From Synechococcus sp. BO 8801 (GTDB lineage: Bacteria > Cyanobacteriota > Cyanobacteriia > PCC-6307 > Cyanobiaceae), in contig NZ_NQKY01000001.1 of assembly GCF_002252675.1 (NCBI RefSeq), positions 203,315 to 267,314 on the forward strand: a stretch of 64,000 bases of DNA, given 5' to 3'. The position numbers and the translations under genes are program-made. Below are positions 43,056 to 50,630 of this stretch, piece after piece (the first letter of the stretch is position 1; every line of letters starts with the position of its first letter). Below the pieces are notes generated by a model. It did not search any database. It was not told the DNA's origin and saw only the letters and a program-made list of their open reading frames with translations.

Positions 43056-44885
43056 TCAGCGCAGGGCCTCCTCCGGCCTCAGCCCCGTCTGCACCCGCCA
43101 GAGGGCCGCGTAGGCGCCGTTTCTGGCCAGCAGCTCGTCGTGCCCGCCGCTCTCGACGATGCGCCCCTGTTCCATCACCACGATGCGGTCGGCGTGGCGC
43201 ACCGTGCTCAGCCTGTGGGCGATCACCAGGGTGGTGCGGGAGGCCGTGATCCGATCGAGGGAGCGCTGGATCGCCGCCTCGGTTTCATTGTCGACGGCGG
43301 CGGTGGCCTCATCCAGCACCAGCACCGGGGGATCCTTGAGGATCGCCCGGGCCAGGGCGATGCGCTGGCGCTGGCCCCCGGACAGGCGCAGGCCCCGTTC
43401 CCCCACCAGGGTGTCGTACCCCTGGGGCAGGGCCTCAATGAAGCCTGCCGCCTCGGCCAGGCCGGCTGCCCGTTCGATGGCCGCGCGGGTGGCGGCGAAG
43501 GTGCCGTAGGCGATGTTCTCGGCCACGGTGCCGTGGAACAGGAACACCTCCTGACTCACCAGGCCGATGGCCCGGCGCAGGTCCTGCAGGGACAGCTGCT
43601 CGATCGCCAGGCCGTCGAGCAGGATCCGCCCGCCCTGGATGGGGTAAAGCCGCAGCAGCAGCTTGACGATCGTGCTCTTGCCGGAGCCCGTGGCCCCCAC
43701 GATCCCCACGGTGGCGCCGGCGGGAACCTCCAGATCGAAGGCTTCGAGAAGCCGCTCCCGGCCGCTGTAGGCGAAGTCGACCCGCTCGAAGCGGATCTGG
43801 CCGCGGACGTCGGCGATGGGGAGCGGCAGGTTGCCGCTGGGGATGGCGACGGGGGTGTCCAGCAGGTCCATCACCCGGTGGGTGGAGGCCATGGCGCGCT
43901 GGTAGTCGTCGAGGGTGCGGCCCAGGGTGGTGAGCGGCCACAGCAGCCGCTGGGTGATGAAGACCAGGAACGAGTAGGTGCCGATGGCGATGGCGCCGCT
44001 CCAGGCCTGCAGTCCGCCGATCACGAGGATGGCGATGAAGGCGAAGAGGATCGCGAACCGGATCAGGGGGATGAAGGCGGCCGACAGCCGGATGGCGCGG
44101 CCGTTGCTGGCTCTGTAGGCCTGGCTCTGGGCGATCAGCCGCTGCTTCTCCCACGCCTCTGCGGCGTAGCTCTTGATGGTGAGCATGCCGCCGAGGTTGT
44201 TGCTGAGGGTGCTGGCCAGGTCCCCGGCCCGCTCGCGCACCTCCCGGTAACGGGGGGCCAGGCGCCGCTGGAAGCGGAGCGAGCCCCAGAGGATCACCGG
44301 GATCGGCAGGAAGGAGACGCCGGCCACCGTGGGGGAGAGGACCACCATGGCCCCGCCCACCGCCAGAACGGTGGTGATCAGCTGCAGGATGTCATTGGCG
44401 CCCTGGTCGAGGAAGCGCTCCAGCTGATTGATGTCGTCGTTGAGGACCGTGAGCAGACGCCCGCTGCTGCCGGCTTCGAAGAAGCCCATCTCCAGATGCT
44501 GGAGGTGGTCGTAGGCCTCGATGCGCAGCTCATGCTGCACCGTCTGGGCGAGGCGCCGCCAGAGCAGGGCGTAGAGGTATTCGAACAGGGACTCGGCGCT
44601 CCAGATCAGGAACGAGAGCACCGCCAGCACCCCCAGCTGGCCCGGCACGGTGGTGAAGCCGAGCCCGGCCAGCCAGGAGGTGCGCTGCTGGACCACCACA
44701 TCGACCGCCAGACCGATGAGGACGGGGGGCGCGAGGTCGAAGAGCTTGTTGAGAACCGAGCAGGCGGCCGCCAGGCCGACGAGCCTGCGGTGGGGCCGCA
44801 GGCTGCGCAGCAGGCGTTTCAGCCCTGCCGCTGTCGGGGCTGGCCCCGTGGGGCCATCAACGGCCCTGGCCGCCGCCGGACTCAC
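43056..44885 (-). CDS. ABC exporter (fused permease and ATPase)
   Basis: 609 aa, GTG start at 44885 overlapping the RRM stop (GTGA). The membrane part has six helices ([34 protein letters not shown] to ~residue 310), the ATPase has Walker A (GATGSGKST), signature (LSGGQRQR), Walker B ([12 protein letters not shown]) and H-loop (AHRLSTV). The family exports lipids, peptides or drugs; substrate unpredicted. The GTGA coupling to an RNA-binding gene is unusual. Confidence 0.92.
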   Translation of the reverse strand: MSPAAARAVDGPTGPAPTAAGLKRLLRSLRPHRRLVGLAAACSVLNKLFDLAPPVLIGLAVDVVVQQRTSWLAGLGFTTVPGQLGVLAVLSFLIWSAESLFEYLYALLWRRLAQTVQHELRIEAYDHLQHLEMGFFEAGSSGRLLTVLNDDINQLERFLDQGANDILQLITTVLAVGGAMVVLSPTVAGVSFLPIPVILWGSLRFQRRLAPRYREVRERAGDLASTLSNNLGGMLTIKSYAAEAWEKQRLIAQSQAYRASNGRAIRLSAAFIPLIRFAILFAFIAILVIGGLQAWSGAIAIGTYSFLVFITQRLLWPLTTLGRTLDDYQRAMASTHRVMDLLDTPVAIPSGNLPLPIADVRGQIRFERVDFAYSGRERLLEAFDLEVPAGATVGIVGATGSGKSTIVKLLLRLYPIQGGRILLDGLAIEQLSLQDLRRAIGLVSQEVFLFHGTVAENIAYGTFAATRAAIERAAGLAEAAGFIEALPQGYDTLVGERGLRLSGGQRQRIALARAILKDPPVLVLDEATAAVDNETEAAIQRSLDRITASRTTLVIAHRLSTVRHADRIVVMEQGRIVESGGHDELLARNGAYAALWRVQTGLRPEEALR

Positions 44886-45229
44886 CAGCGATTGCCGCCG
44901 CCGCGGCCACCGCCGCCGTAACCGGCGCCACCGCCACCGCCGTAGCCGCCGCCGCCGGAGCGACCGCCGCCACCGCCGCCGCCACCCTCACGGGGGGTGG
45001 CCTTGTTGACACGAATCATGCGACCCATCCATTCGACGTCCTGGAGGTCGTCGATGGCCTTCTGCTCGGACGCATCGTCGGCGAGTTCGATGAAGGCGAA
45101 ACCGCGCTTGCGGCCGGTCTCACGGTCGAGGGGCAGGCTGCACTGACGGACCTCGCCGTACTGGCCGAAGAGATCGAGAAGGTCCTCGCGTTCGGCCTGG
45201 AACGAGAGGTTGCCGACGTAGATGGTCAT
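44882..45229 (-). CDS. Glycine-rich RNA-binding protein (RRM)
   Basis: 115 aa, one RRM with RNP2 (TIYVGNLSF) and RNP1 (KRGFAFIEL) and the C-terminal glycine-rich tail (GGGYGGGGGAGYGGGGRGGG). Matches cyanobacterial Rbp proteins that accumulate in the cold and bind mRNA. A 285-base upstream region contains a 12-bp-stem hairpin (45302-45331). Its TGA overlaps the exporter GTG by four bases, so the two are coupled. Confidence 0.92.
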   Translation of the reverse strand: MTIYVGNLSFQAEREDLLDLFGQYGEVRQCSLPLDRETGRKRGFAFIELADDASEQKAIDDLQDVEWMGRMIRVNKATPREGGGGGGGGRSGGGGYGGGGGAGYGGGGRGGGNRW

Positions 45230-45514
45230 TCAATGAAAAAGCTGGAACGGATTCCTCCGGTGTCGGGAATCCCAGGGAAAGCAGGCGGTCGGCATGGAGC
45301 TGGAACCGGACCCAGGGTCGGGTCCGGTTCCGTTGGGCCCGAGCCGTCGATGCGTGCCGAAGGGAGCCAGAGCGGCATGGAATTCTGGGAAGCCTACAAC
45401 CGTGACCCGGGCCTCCATGGCGAAGTTTGAAGCAGATGCGAAGGAAAACAAAAAAATCTCCCCACCCCCGCCGGCGACGCTCCATTGTCAGCAAACCCTG
45501 ATCCAGTTGATCCC
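45230..45514 (-). promoter_or_regulatory. Long upstream region of the RRM gene
   Basis: 285 bases between divergent genes with no coding frame that looks real. It holds a perfect 12-bp hairpin (45302-45331) and a purine/A-rich stretch near 45445-45460. Rbp-type RRM genes in cyanobacteria are cold-responsive through long leaders; the same may hold here. Confidence 0.55.
45302..45331 (-). promoter_or_regulatory. 12-bp perfect hairpin in the RRM gene leader
   Basis: GGAACCGGACCC (45302-45313) and GGGTCCGGTTCC (45320-45331) are perfect complements with a six-base loop, 73 bases upstream of the RRM start. No T-run follows on either strand, so a terminator is unlikely. A leader RNA structure or a palindromic protein site is more plausible. 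Confidence 0.6.
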
Positions 45515-45718
45515 ATGAAAGCCGCCCCTGTGCCCTGGAGCCTCACCTGGCGTGAGGATGGAGAGCTCGGTTCCCAGGATCTGTTCGACCTGCTGCAGGT
45601 CCTGGTGGCGAGCGAAAGTCACGAGGTGCAGATGACCCTGATCGCCGCCGTGGAGCAGCTCGCGGTGAGCGAGCTCCAGGTGACGGGCTGTGAGCAGGTC
45701 ACCCGGCTCTGCGCCTGA
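45515..45718 (+). CDS. Small protein of unknown function
   Basis: 67 aa from the ATG at 45515. Soluble, acidic, with one cysteine near the C-terminus (VTGCEQ): WSLTWREDGELGSQDLFDLLQVLVASESHEVQMTLIAAVEQLAVSELQV. The amphipathic helix pattern and codon use suggest a real gene, and such short acidic proteins recur beside rbp genes in cyanobacteria as far as I recall, but I cannot name a family. Confidence 0.55.
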   Translation: MKAAPVPWSLTWREDGELGSQDLFDLLQVLVASESHEVQMTLIAAVEQLAVSELQVTGCEQVTRLCA

Positions 45719-45745
45719 TGGCCTGCCCAGGCGCCTGATCGGGCT

Positions 45746-46075
45746 TCAGATCGGATAGCGCTTCGAGGTGGCGTCCCGGCAGCTGCTGCGGGCCGAGGCG
45801 ATGCTGCTGCCGCTGGAGATGCGATCGGCCACGCAGTCGCAGGCGAAGCTGGCCATCCCGTCCGGGGCCTTTTTCCCGGACTGGGCCAGCTCCGTCTCGA
45901 AGGCGGAGAGGCAGATGGAGCGCACCACCTCGAGGATGGGGCCGGAGGCCGCCTCAGCCCGGCGCTCCAGCGGCCCGAAGGCCGCCAGAGCTACCACGCC
46001 GAGGATCAGCCCGGCCAGGCCCGGCAGGCGCCGGGAGCGGAGGGAAGCCAAAGGGGGCCGCTGCTGGGTAGGCAT
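45746..46075 (-). CDS. Exported small cysteine-containing protein of unknown function
   Basis: 109 aa. Basic start (RSRRLPGLAGLILG), a hydrophobic segment ending AAFGPLERRAEAASG, and a soluble part with four cysteines (SICLS, FACDCV, SSCRD) that could form disulfides. Signal-peptide-like, so periplasmic. Convergent with the small gene at 45515. Not recognised. Confidence 0.55.
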   Translation of the reverse strand: MPTQQRPPLASLRSRRLPGLAGLILGVVALAAFGPLERRAEAASGPILEVVRSICLSAFETELAQSGKKAPDGMASFACDCVADRISSGSSIASARSSCRDATSKRYPI

Positions 46076-46110
46076 GGGGGACTGGCGTGAGGAGCGCCGC
46101 TGAGGGGATG

Positions 46111-48069
46111 TCAGGAGCCCAGCCGGGAGATCTGAAGTTCCTTGTTCATCACCCGCAGGCGACGCAGGTCGGCGAAGACGTCGTCGGGCATGCCCTTGGG
46201 CAGGTCGACGGTGCTGTGGGCGTCGAAGATGCGGATCTTCCCGATCGATCGTCCGGCCAGGCCGGACTCGTTGGCGATGGCGCCGACAATGTTGCCGGGC
46301 TTGACCCGATCCCGCCAGCCCACCTCGATGCGGAACCGTTCCATGTTGTCCTCGGGACCGTCCTCGCCGCGTTCCTGGTGACGGTCGTTGAAGGGGCGGC
46401 GTTCCCCGCCCCGATCCCGCTCACCCCGGTCACGGTCGCGGTCCCGGGTGGGGGCGCCGGCACGGCCCTGGCCCCAGCGCTCCTCGCCCTGCAGCAGCAG
46501 GGGTTTGCCACCCAGTCCGAGCTCCAGGGCGGCCAGGGCCAGCTGCTCGGGGGTGCAGGCCTGTTCCTGGGCCACCCGCTGCAGGATCTCGCCCAGCAGG
46601 GCCCTTTCCTCGGGATTGCAGGCGGGCTGCTGAAGGACGGTGGTGAGTTTCTGGCGCAGCCGGTCGAGGCGGTGCTGGTTGATGCTGGCGTTGCCCGGCA
46701 CCTCCATCGGTTCGATGGGCTGGTTCACGGCCCGCTCCAGACCGCCGAGGAAGCGCCGCTCCCTGGGCGTGAGGAACAGGATCGCCTCACCGCTGCGCCC
46801 GGCGCGGCCGGTGCGGCCGATGCGGTGCACGTAGGCCTCCCCGTCGAAGGGGATGTCGTAGTTGATGACCAGGCCGATACGGTCGACGTCGAGGCCCCGG
46901 GCGGCCACGTCCGTGGCCACGAGCACATTGACCCGGCCATCCCGCAGACGCTCGATCGTGCGCTCCCGCTGGGTCTGGGGAACGTCGCCGTTGAGCACCG
47001 CCACGTCGTAGCCGTGCTGCTCGAGGGACTCGGCCACGGTGAGGGTGATGGCCTTGGTGCGGGCGAAGATGATCACCCCTTCGCTGCCCTCGGCTTCCAG
47101 CACCCGTTCGAGGGCCTCGAGCTTCTGGGGGCCGTTGACCACCAGGTGCCGCTGGCGGATGCGGCGACCGTCGGCGGCCTTCTGGCGGATGGTGACCTCC
47201 GCCGGGTTCTTCAGATGGTTCTGGGAGATCCTCCGGATCTCCGGGGGCATGGTGGCGGAGAACAGCACCACCTGACGCTCGGCGGGAAGCTGCTCGAGCA
47301 CCCACTTGACGTCGTCGATGAAGCCCATGCGCAGCATTTCATCGGCCTCGTCCAGCACCAGGCTGCGCAGCCCGGAGAGGTCGAGGGTGCCCTGGCGCAT
47401 GTGGTCCATCACCCGCCCCGGGGTGCCCACGACGATCTGGACGCCCCGGCGCAGTTGCTGGATCTGGTCGCGGAAGTCGGCGCCGCCGTAGACGGGCAGC
47501 ACCTTGACGCCCTTCATGCAGGCCGCGTAGCTGTTGAAGGCCTCCGCCACCTGCATCGCCAGTTCGCGGGTGGGGGTGAGCACGAGCACCTGGGGGGTGC
47601 GCTGGCCGGGATCGAGGCGCTCCAGCAGGGGCAGGCCGAAGGCGGCCGTCTTGCCGGTGCCGGTCTGGGCCTGGCCCACCAGGTCGCGGCCGAGCATCAG
47701 TTCGGGGATGGCGGCCTTCTGGATCGGCGAGGGCTCCTCGAAGCCGATGGCCGCCAGGCCATCCAGCAGCTCGCGGCGCAGGCCGAAGGCGGCGAAGGCG
47801 CTGACAGGAGCTTCCGTTTCGGTTGCTGCCGTTTCAGCGGGGGCCGCTTCGGTCGCTGAAGTTTCAGCGGCGGCCGTTTCGGTAGCGGCGTCATCGGCAG
47901 GGATGACGACCAGGGGAAGGGCGGATTCCGGCGCTTCGGGGAAATCGATGTCGGTGGCAATCCCCAGGGAGATGGGGGACGAGACCGTTTCGGCCTCGCA
48001 GGGCTGCGCGAGGGCCGCCTGGGAATCGACAGCACCGACGAGGGTGCTGCCGTCAATGATCTGGGTCAC
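46111..48069 (-). CDS. DEAD-box RNA helicase with repetitive Thr/Glu/Ala N-terminus
   Basis: 652 aa from GTG at 48069. Core motifs: Q-motif F…GFEEPSPIQ, motif I AQTGTGKT, motif II VLDEADEML, SAT, and HRIGRTGR. The C-terminus resembles the DbpA-type RNA-binding region (VGWRDRVKPGNIVGAIANESGL, IGKIRIFDAHSTVDLPKGM) after an Arg/Asp-rich linker. About 90 N-terminal residues are low-complexity with a repeated ETAAAETSATEAAPAETAATETEA-type theme (read in short pieces). Cold-shock helicases of cyanobacteria have this core. Neighbour to the RRM set. Confidence 0.92.
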   Translation of the reverse strand: MTQIIDGSTLVGAVDSQAALAQPCEAETVSSPISLGIATDIDFPEAPESALPLVVIPADDAATETAAAETSATEAAPAETAATETEAPVSAFAAFGLRRELLDGLAAIGFEEPSPIQKAAIPELMLGRDLVGQAQTGTGKTAAFGLPLLERLDPGQRTPQVLVLTPTRELAMQVAEAFNSYAACMKGVKVLPVYGGADFRDQIQQLRRGVQIVVGTPGRVMDHMRQGTLDLSGLRSLVLDEADEMLRMGFIDDVKWVLEQLPAERQVVLFSATMPPEIRRISQNHLKNPAEVTIRQKAADGRRIRQRHLVVNGPQKLEALERVLEAEGSEGVIIFARTKAITLTVAESLEQHGYDVAVLNGDVPQTQRERTIERLRDGRVNVLVATDVAARGLDVDRIGLVINYDIPFDGEAYVHRIGRTGRAGRSGEAILFLTPRERRFLGGLERAVNQPIEPMEVPGNASINQHRLDRLRQKLTTVLQQPACNPEERALLGEILQRVAQEQACTPEQLALAALELGLGGKPLLLQGEERWGQGRAGAPTRDRDRDRGERDRGGERRPFNDRHQERGEDGPEDNMERFRIEVGWRDRVKPGNIVGAIANESGLAGRSIGKIRIFDAHSTVDLPKGMPDDVFADLRRLRVMNKELQISRLGS

Positions 48070-48161
48070 GGGATGCGGGAGCCTGGTGAATCCTTTTCAA
48101 CGCAGGCCGGCAGCGGACCGTTGGAGATGGGTGCCTTGCACCCGGGCTGCCTTGCCCTTGC

Positions 48162-48524
48162 TCAAAGGTTGAAATGAGACTTTACCACCCTGCCGTAATC
48201 GTCGTCGAAACGCTCGATGTCCTCCTCCCGCAGCTCCTCGCCCAGCTGCACCTCGATGATCTCCAGGTCGGTGGCTCCGGCCGACGCCCGGTGCAGGCCG
48301 CCCCGGGGGACGAACAGGGTGGCGCCGGGGCAGGCGGTGATCGAGCCGCCGTCGACTTCCATCACCCCTTCGCCCGTCACCACCACCCAGTGTTCGCTGC
48401 GCTGGCGGTGGCGCTGCAGGCTGATGCGTTGCCCCGCCGTGATCCGCAGACGCTTGACGAGGTAGCCGGGGCCGGTGGCGAGGGTCTCGAACCATCCCCA
48501 GGGCCGCTGGGTCCGTTCCGTCAT
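48162..48524 (-). CDS. Stand-alone cupin of the mannose-6-phosphate isomerase type II C-terminal family
   Basis: 120 aa with the small cupin pattern WGWFETLATGPGYLVKRLRITAGQRISLQRHRQRSEHWVVVTGEGVMEVDG, FVPRGGLHRASAG and IIEVQLGEELREEDIERFDDDYGR. In bifunctional enzymes this domain binds GDP-mannose or isomerises mannose-6-phosphate; alone it is found widely in cyanobacteria, function uncertain. Metal-binding His and Glu (HRQRSEHW, H in GLHR) are kept. A small ORF ends four bases before its start. Confidence 0.85.
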   Translation of the reverse strand: MTERTQRPWGWFETLATGPGYLVKRLRITAGQRISLQRHRQRSEHWVVVTGEGVMEVDGGSITACPGATLFVPRGGLHRASAGATDLEIIEVQLGEELREEDIERFDDDYGRVVKSHFNL

Positions 48525-48528
48525 CGCG

Positions 48529-48672
48529 TCACTCGGCAGGGATCGCAGACAGAGGCACCTTCAGTGGCGCGGAGAACGGCACGGTCAGCGGGTCCGGAAC
48601 GATGGCGGCGGGAGGGGGCGAGGGAGGTGAGAAAAAAGACTGACCGGAACCACCTGGGGCCAGGGAATCCAT
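48529..48672 (-). CDS. Possible 47-aa proline/serine-rich ORF before the cupin gene
   Basis: 47 aa from the ATG at 48672, ending PLSAIPAE four bases before the cupin gene. Rich in Pro, Ser and Phe with no membrane segment (SFFSPPSPPPAAIVPDPLTVPFSAP). It could be a leader peptide for the cupin gene or non-coding. An upstream in-frame ATG at 48765 would add 31 residues. No family recognised. Confidence 0.3.
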   Translation of the reverse strand: MDSLAPGGSGQSFFSPPSPPPAAIVPDPLTVPFSAPLKVPLSAIPAE

Positions 48673-48756
48673 GGGGTTGTCCCTGTCGACCTCGGGGCAC
48701 CTGAAAGGTTTGATCCGGTGGGGCCGGTTCGCACCTTCGTGACGATGCAGGAGGGC

Positions 48757-48908
48757 ATTCCTCAAGGGGGGACTCGAGGAATCAAGGGGCTCCCGAAAAG
48801 GGAGAGATCCCAGCGGTGGAGACTATTGGAGCAGGGGCTCCGGTGAGTTCGGCCCGGGGGAACCGCGCCGATGGACGAAGTATGGAACAGGGGTCGGAGC
48901 TGCCTCCG
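48757..48908. ncRNA. Stem-loop-rich candidate structured RNA
   Basis: Non-coding gap between the cupin operon and recD. Perfect stems read directly: ATTCCTC/GAGGAAT (48757-48763, 48776-48782), CTCCC/GGGAG around GAAAA (48790-48804), GGAGC/GCTCC (48828-48841), and CGGAG/CTCCG around CTGC (48895-48908). A short piece (GAGCTG…GTGCGGTTC) faintly recalls group II intron domain V, but the internal hairpin is missing, so that identity is not asserted. Strand and boundaries unknown. Confidence 0.4.
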
Positions 48909-48962
48909 TGCGGTTCACTTTTCGTAGACACATTGCCGGCTGTGGCGATGAATGAAGAAGCC

Positions 48963-50630
48963 TTACGGCTCCTCCCCCGCCGCGGGCCCGTCCTCCCCGG
49001 CGCTGAGCAGCAGGGCCCCCTGACGCGCCCGGGTCAGGGCGGTGTAGAGCAGCCGCCCGTCGCGGTCGCCGCCGCTGGGCAGCAGCACGATCACCTCCTC
49101 GGCTTCGCTGCCCTGGGCCTTGTGCACCGTCAGGGCCAGGGCCGGCTCGGCGGCGCCGCCCAGCTGACCGGGGTGGATCCAGAGCGGCTCCCCCTCCCCC
49201 TCCCCGTCCCCGAACAGCAGGCGTGCCGAGGGCCCGGGGCCACCCACGAGCACGCCCACATCGCCGTTGGCCAGGTCCAGTTCCGGCAGGTTGCGGCGGC
49301 AGAGAACGGGGGTGCCCGGGGGGAGATCCTGAAGATCGCCGTCCCGCCGGCCCCCCAGCAGGGTCCGATGGATCGCCTCCAGACCCCAGCGGCCCTGGCG
49401 CTGGGGGGCCATCACCAGCAGGCGGTCCCGCTCGGCCAGCAGCGCCCGGCATCCCTGCTCGGAGCCCGGCCGGCAGCGGCCCGCCAGCCGGGCCAGCTCG
49501 GCCTGGTGGCGGCGCAGCCGCTCCAGCAGCTCCGCCGGCAGGGTCAGGGGGGAGCAGGGGCGCCACTGGAGGTTGTCGGTGCTTTCCAGGCCCTGCAGCA
49601 GCGGGCGGATGGCGGCGATCGGATCCGGATCCTGCGGGCCGGCGGCGGCCCCCAGCCCCTGGCGCAGGGCGGCGGCCACGGCGGCGATGGCCCCGGCGTT
49701 GCGGTAGGTGGTGGTCAGGGTGATGGCGGCGTCCCCCAGCCGGAGGCGGTGTTCAGGCCGCTGCAGGTCCTCCAGCACGGCCCCGGGGGCGATCGGCGGC
49801 AGCTGGGCCGGGTCGCCCACCAGCACCAGCCGACAGGTGCTGGGCAGGGCCTCCAGCAGGGCCCCCATCAGACCCAGATCCACCATCGAGACCTCATCCA
49901 CCACCAGCAGGTCGAGGTCGAGGGGCCGGCCGCGGTGGCGGCCGAAACGGTCGCCGCGGCTTTCCAGCAGCCGGTGCAGGGTGGTGCAGGGAAGGGTGCC
50001 GCCGGTGGCGGTCCGCAGCCGGCCCGCCGCCTTGCCGGTGGGCGCCGCCAGATGGACGCGGGCGTCGGGCTGGCTGGCCCGGTGGGCCGCGATCATCGCC
50101 GCCACCGTGCTGGTCTTGCCGGTGCCGGGTCCCCCCTCCAGCAGCACCAGCCCGTGGCGAAGCACCGCCGCCACCGCCTGCCGCTGCCGGCTATCGAGGC
50201 TGCGGGGGTCGCCGGGCTCCGCATCGCCGGGCTCCGCATCGCTGGGGGCCTCGCCGACGCCGCCCGGTTCGACGGCCCCGGCGCGGGCGATCAGGGCCTC
50301 GATCACCGCCCGCCGCTGCCGCTGCCAGCGGCGCCACTGCAGCCGATCCTCATCCAGGGCCAGGGGACCGTCCGGATCGCTGCAGAGCGGACTGGCCGCC
50401 AGGGCCCGGCGGTGCCCCTCCGGCCAGGGTCCTTCGCTGACCTCCGCCGGTCTCGGACCCCGCAGGTCCAGCTCCAGCTCACCCCGGGCCAGGGCCGCGG
50501 TGAGGGCGGCGATCAGCTCGCCGACCAGGGGATCGGCGGGGGTGCCGTGCAGGCGGGGCAGGGCTTCGGCCAGGCCGAGGGCCAGGGCTGCCACCCAGGG
50601 CTGGGGGGTGGGGAAGAGGGGGTCTCTCAT
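48963..50630 (-). CDS. recD: Exonuclease V alpha subunit RecD
   Basis: 555 aa from the ATG at 50630. SF1B helicase motifs: Walker A (LLEGGPGTGKTST), VVDEVSMVDLGLM (motif II), GDPAQLPPI (motif III), TTTYRN (motif IV) and ALTVHKAQGSEAEEV (motif V/VI region). Shorter than E. coli RecD but complete. The start overlaps the recB stop by four bases (ATGA). With RecB and RecC it makes the DNA-end resection machine. Confidence 0.93.
   Translation of the reverse strand: MRDPLFPTPQPWVAALALGLAEALPRLHGTPADPLVGELIAALTAALARGELELDLRGPRPAEVSEGPWPEGHRRALAASPLCSDPDGPLALDEDRLQWRRWQRQRRAVIEALIARAGAVEPGGVGEAPSDAEPGDAEPGDPRSLDSRQRQAVAAVLRHGLVLLEGGPGTGKTSTVAAMIAAHRASQPDARVHLAAPTGKAAGRLRTATGGTLPCTTLHRLLESRGDRFGRHRGRPLDLDLLVVDEVSMVDLGLMGALLEALPSTCRLVLVGDPAQLPPIAPGAVLEDLQRPEHRLRLGDAAITLTTTYRNAGAIAAVAAALRQGLGAAAGPQDPDPIAAIRPLLQGLESTDNLQWRPCSPLTLPAELLERLRRHQAELARLAGRCRPGSEQGCRALLAERDRLLVMAPQRQGRWGLEAIHRTLLGGRRDGDLQDLPPGTPVLCRRNLPELDLANGDVGVLVGGPGPSARLLFGDGEGEGEPLWIHPGQLGGAAEPALALTVHKAQGSEAEEVIVLLPSGGDRDGRLLYTALTRARQGALLLSAGEDGPAAGEEP

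Noticed and set aside
48880-48920. Group II intron domain V
   Set aside because: The motif GAGCTG…GTGCGGTTC is too short and lacks the conserved internal hairpin and any reverse-transcriptase gene; only structure is reported.
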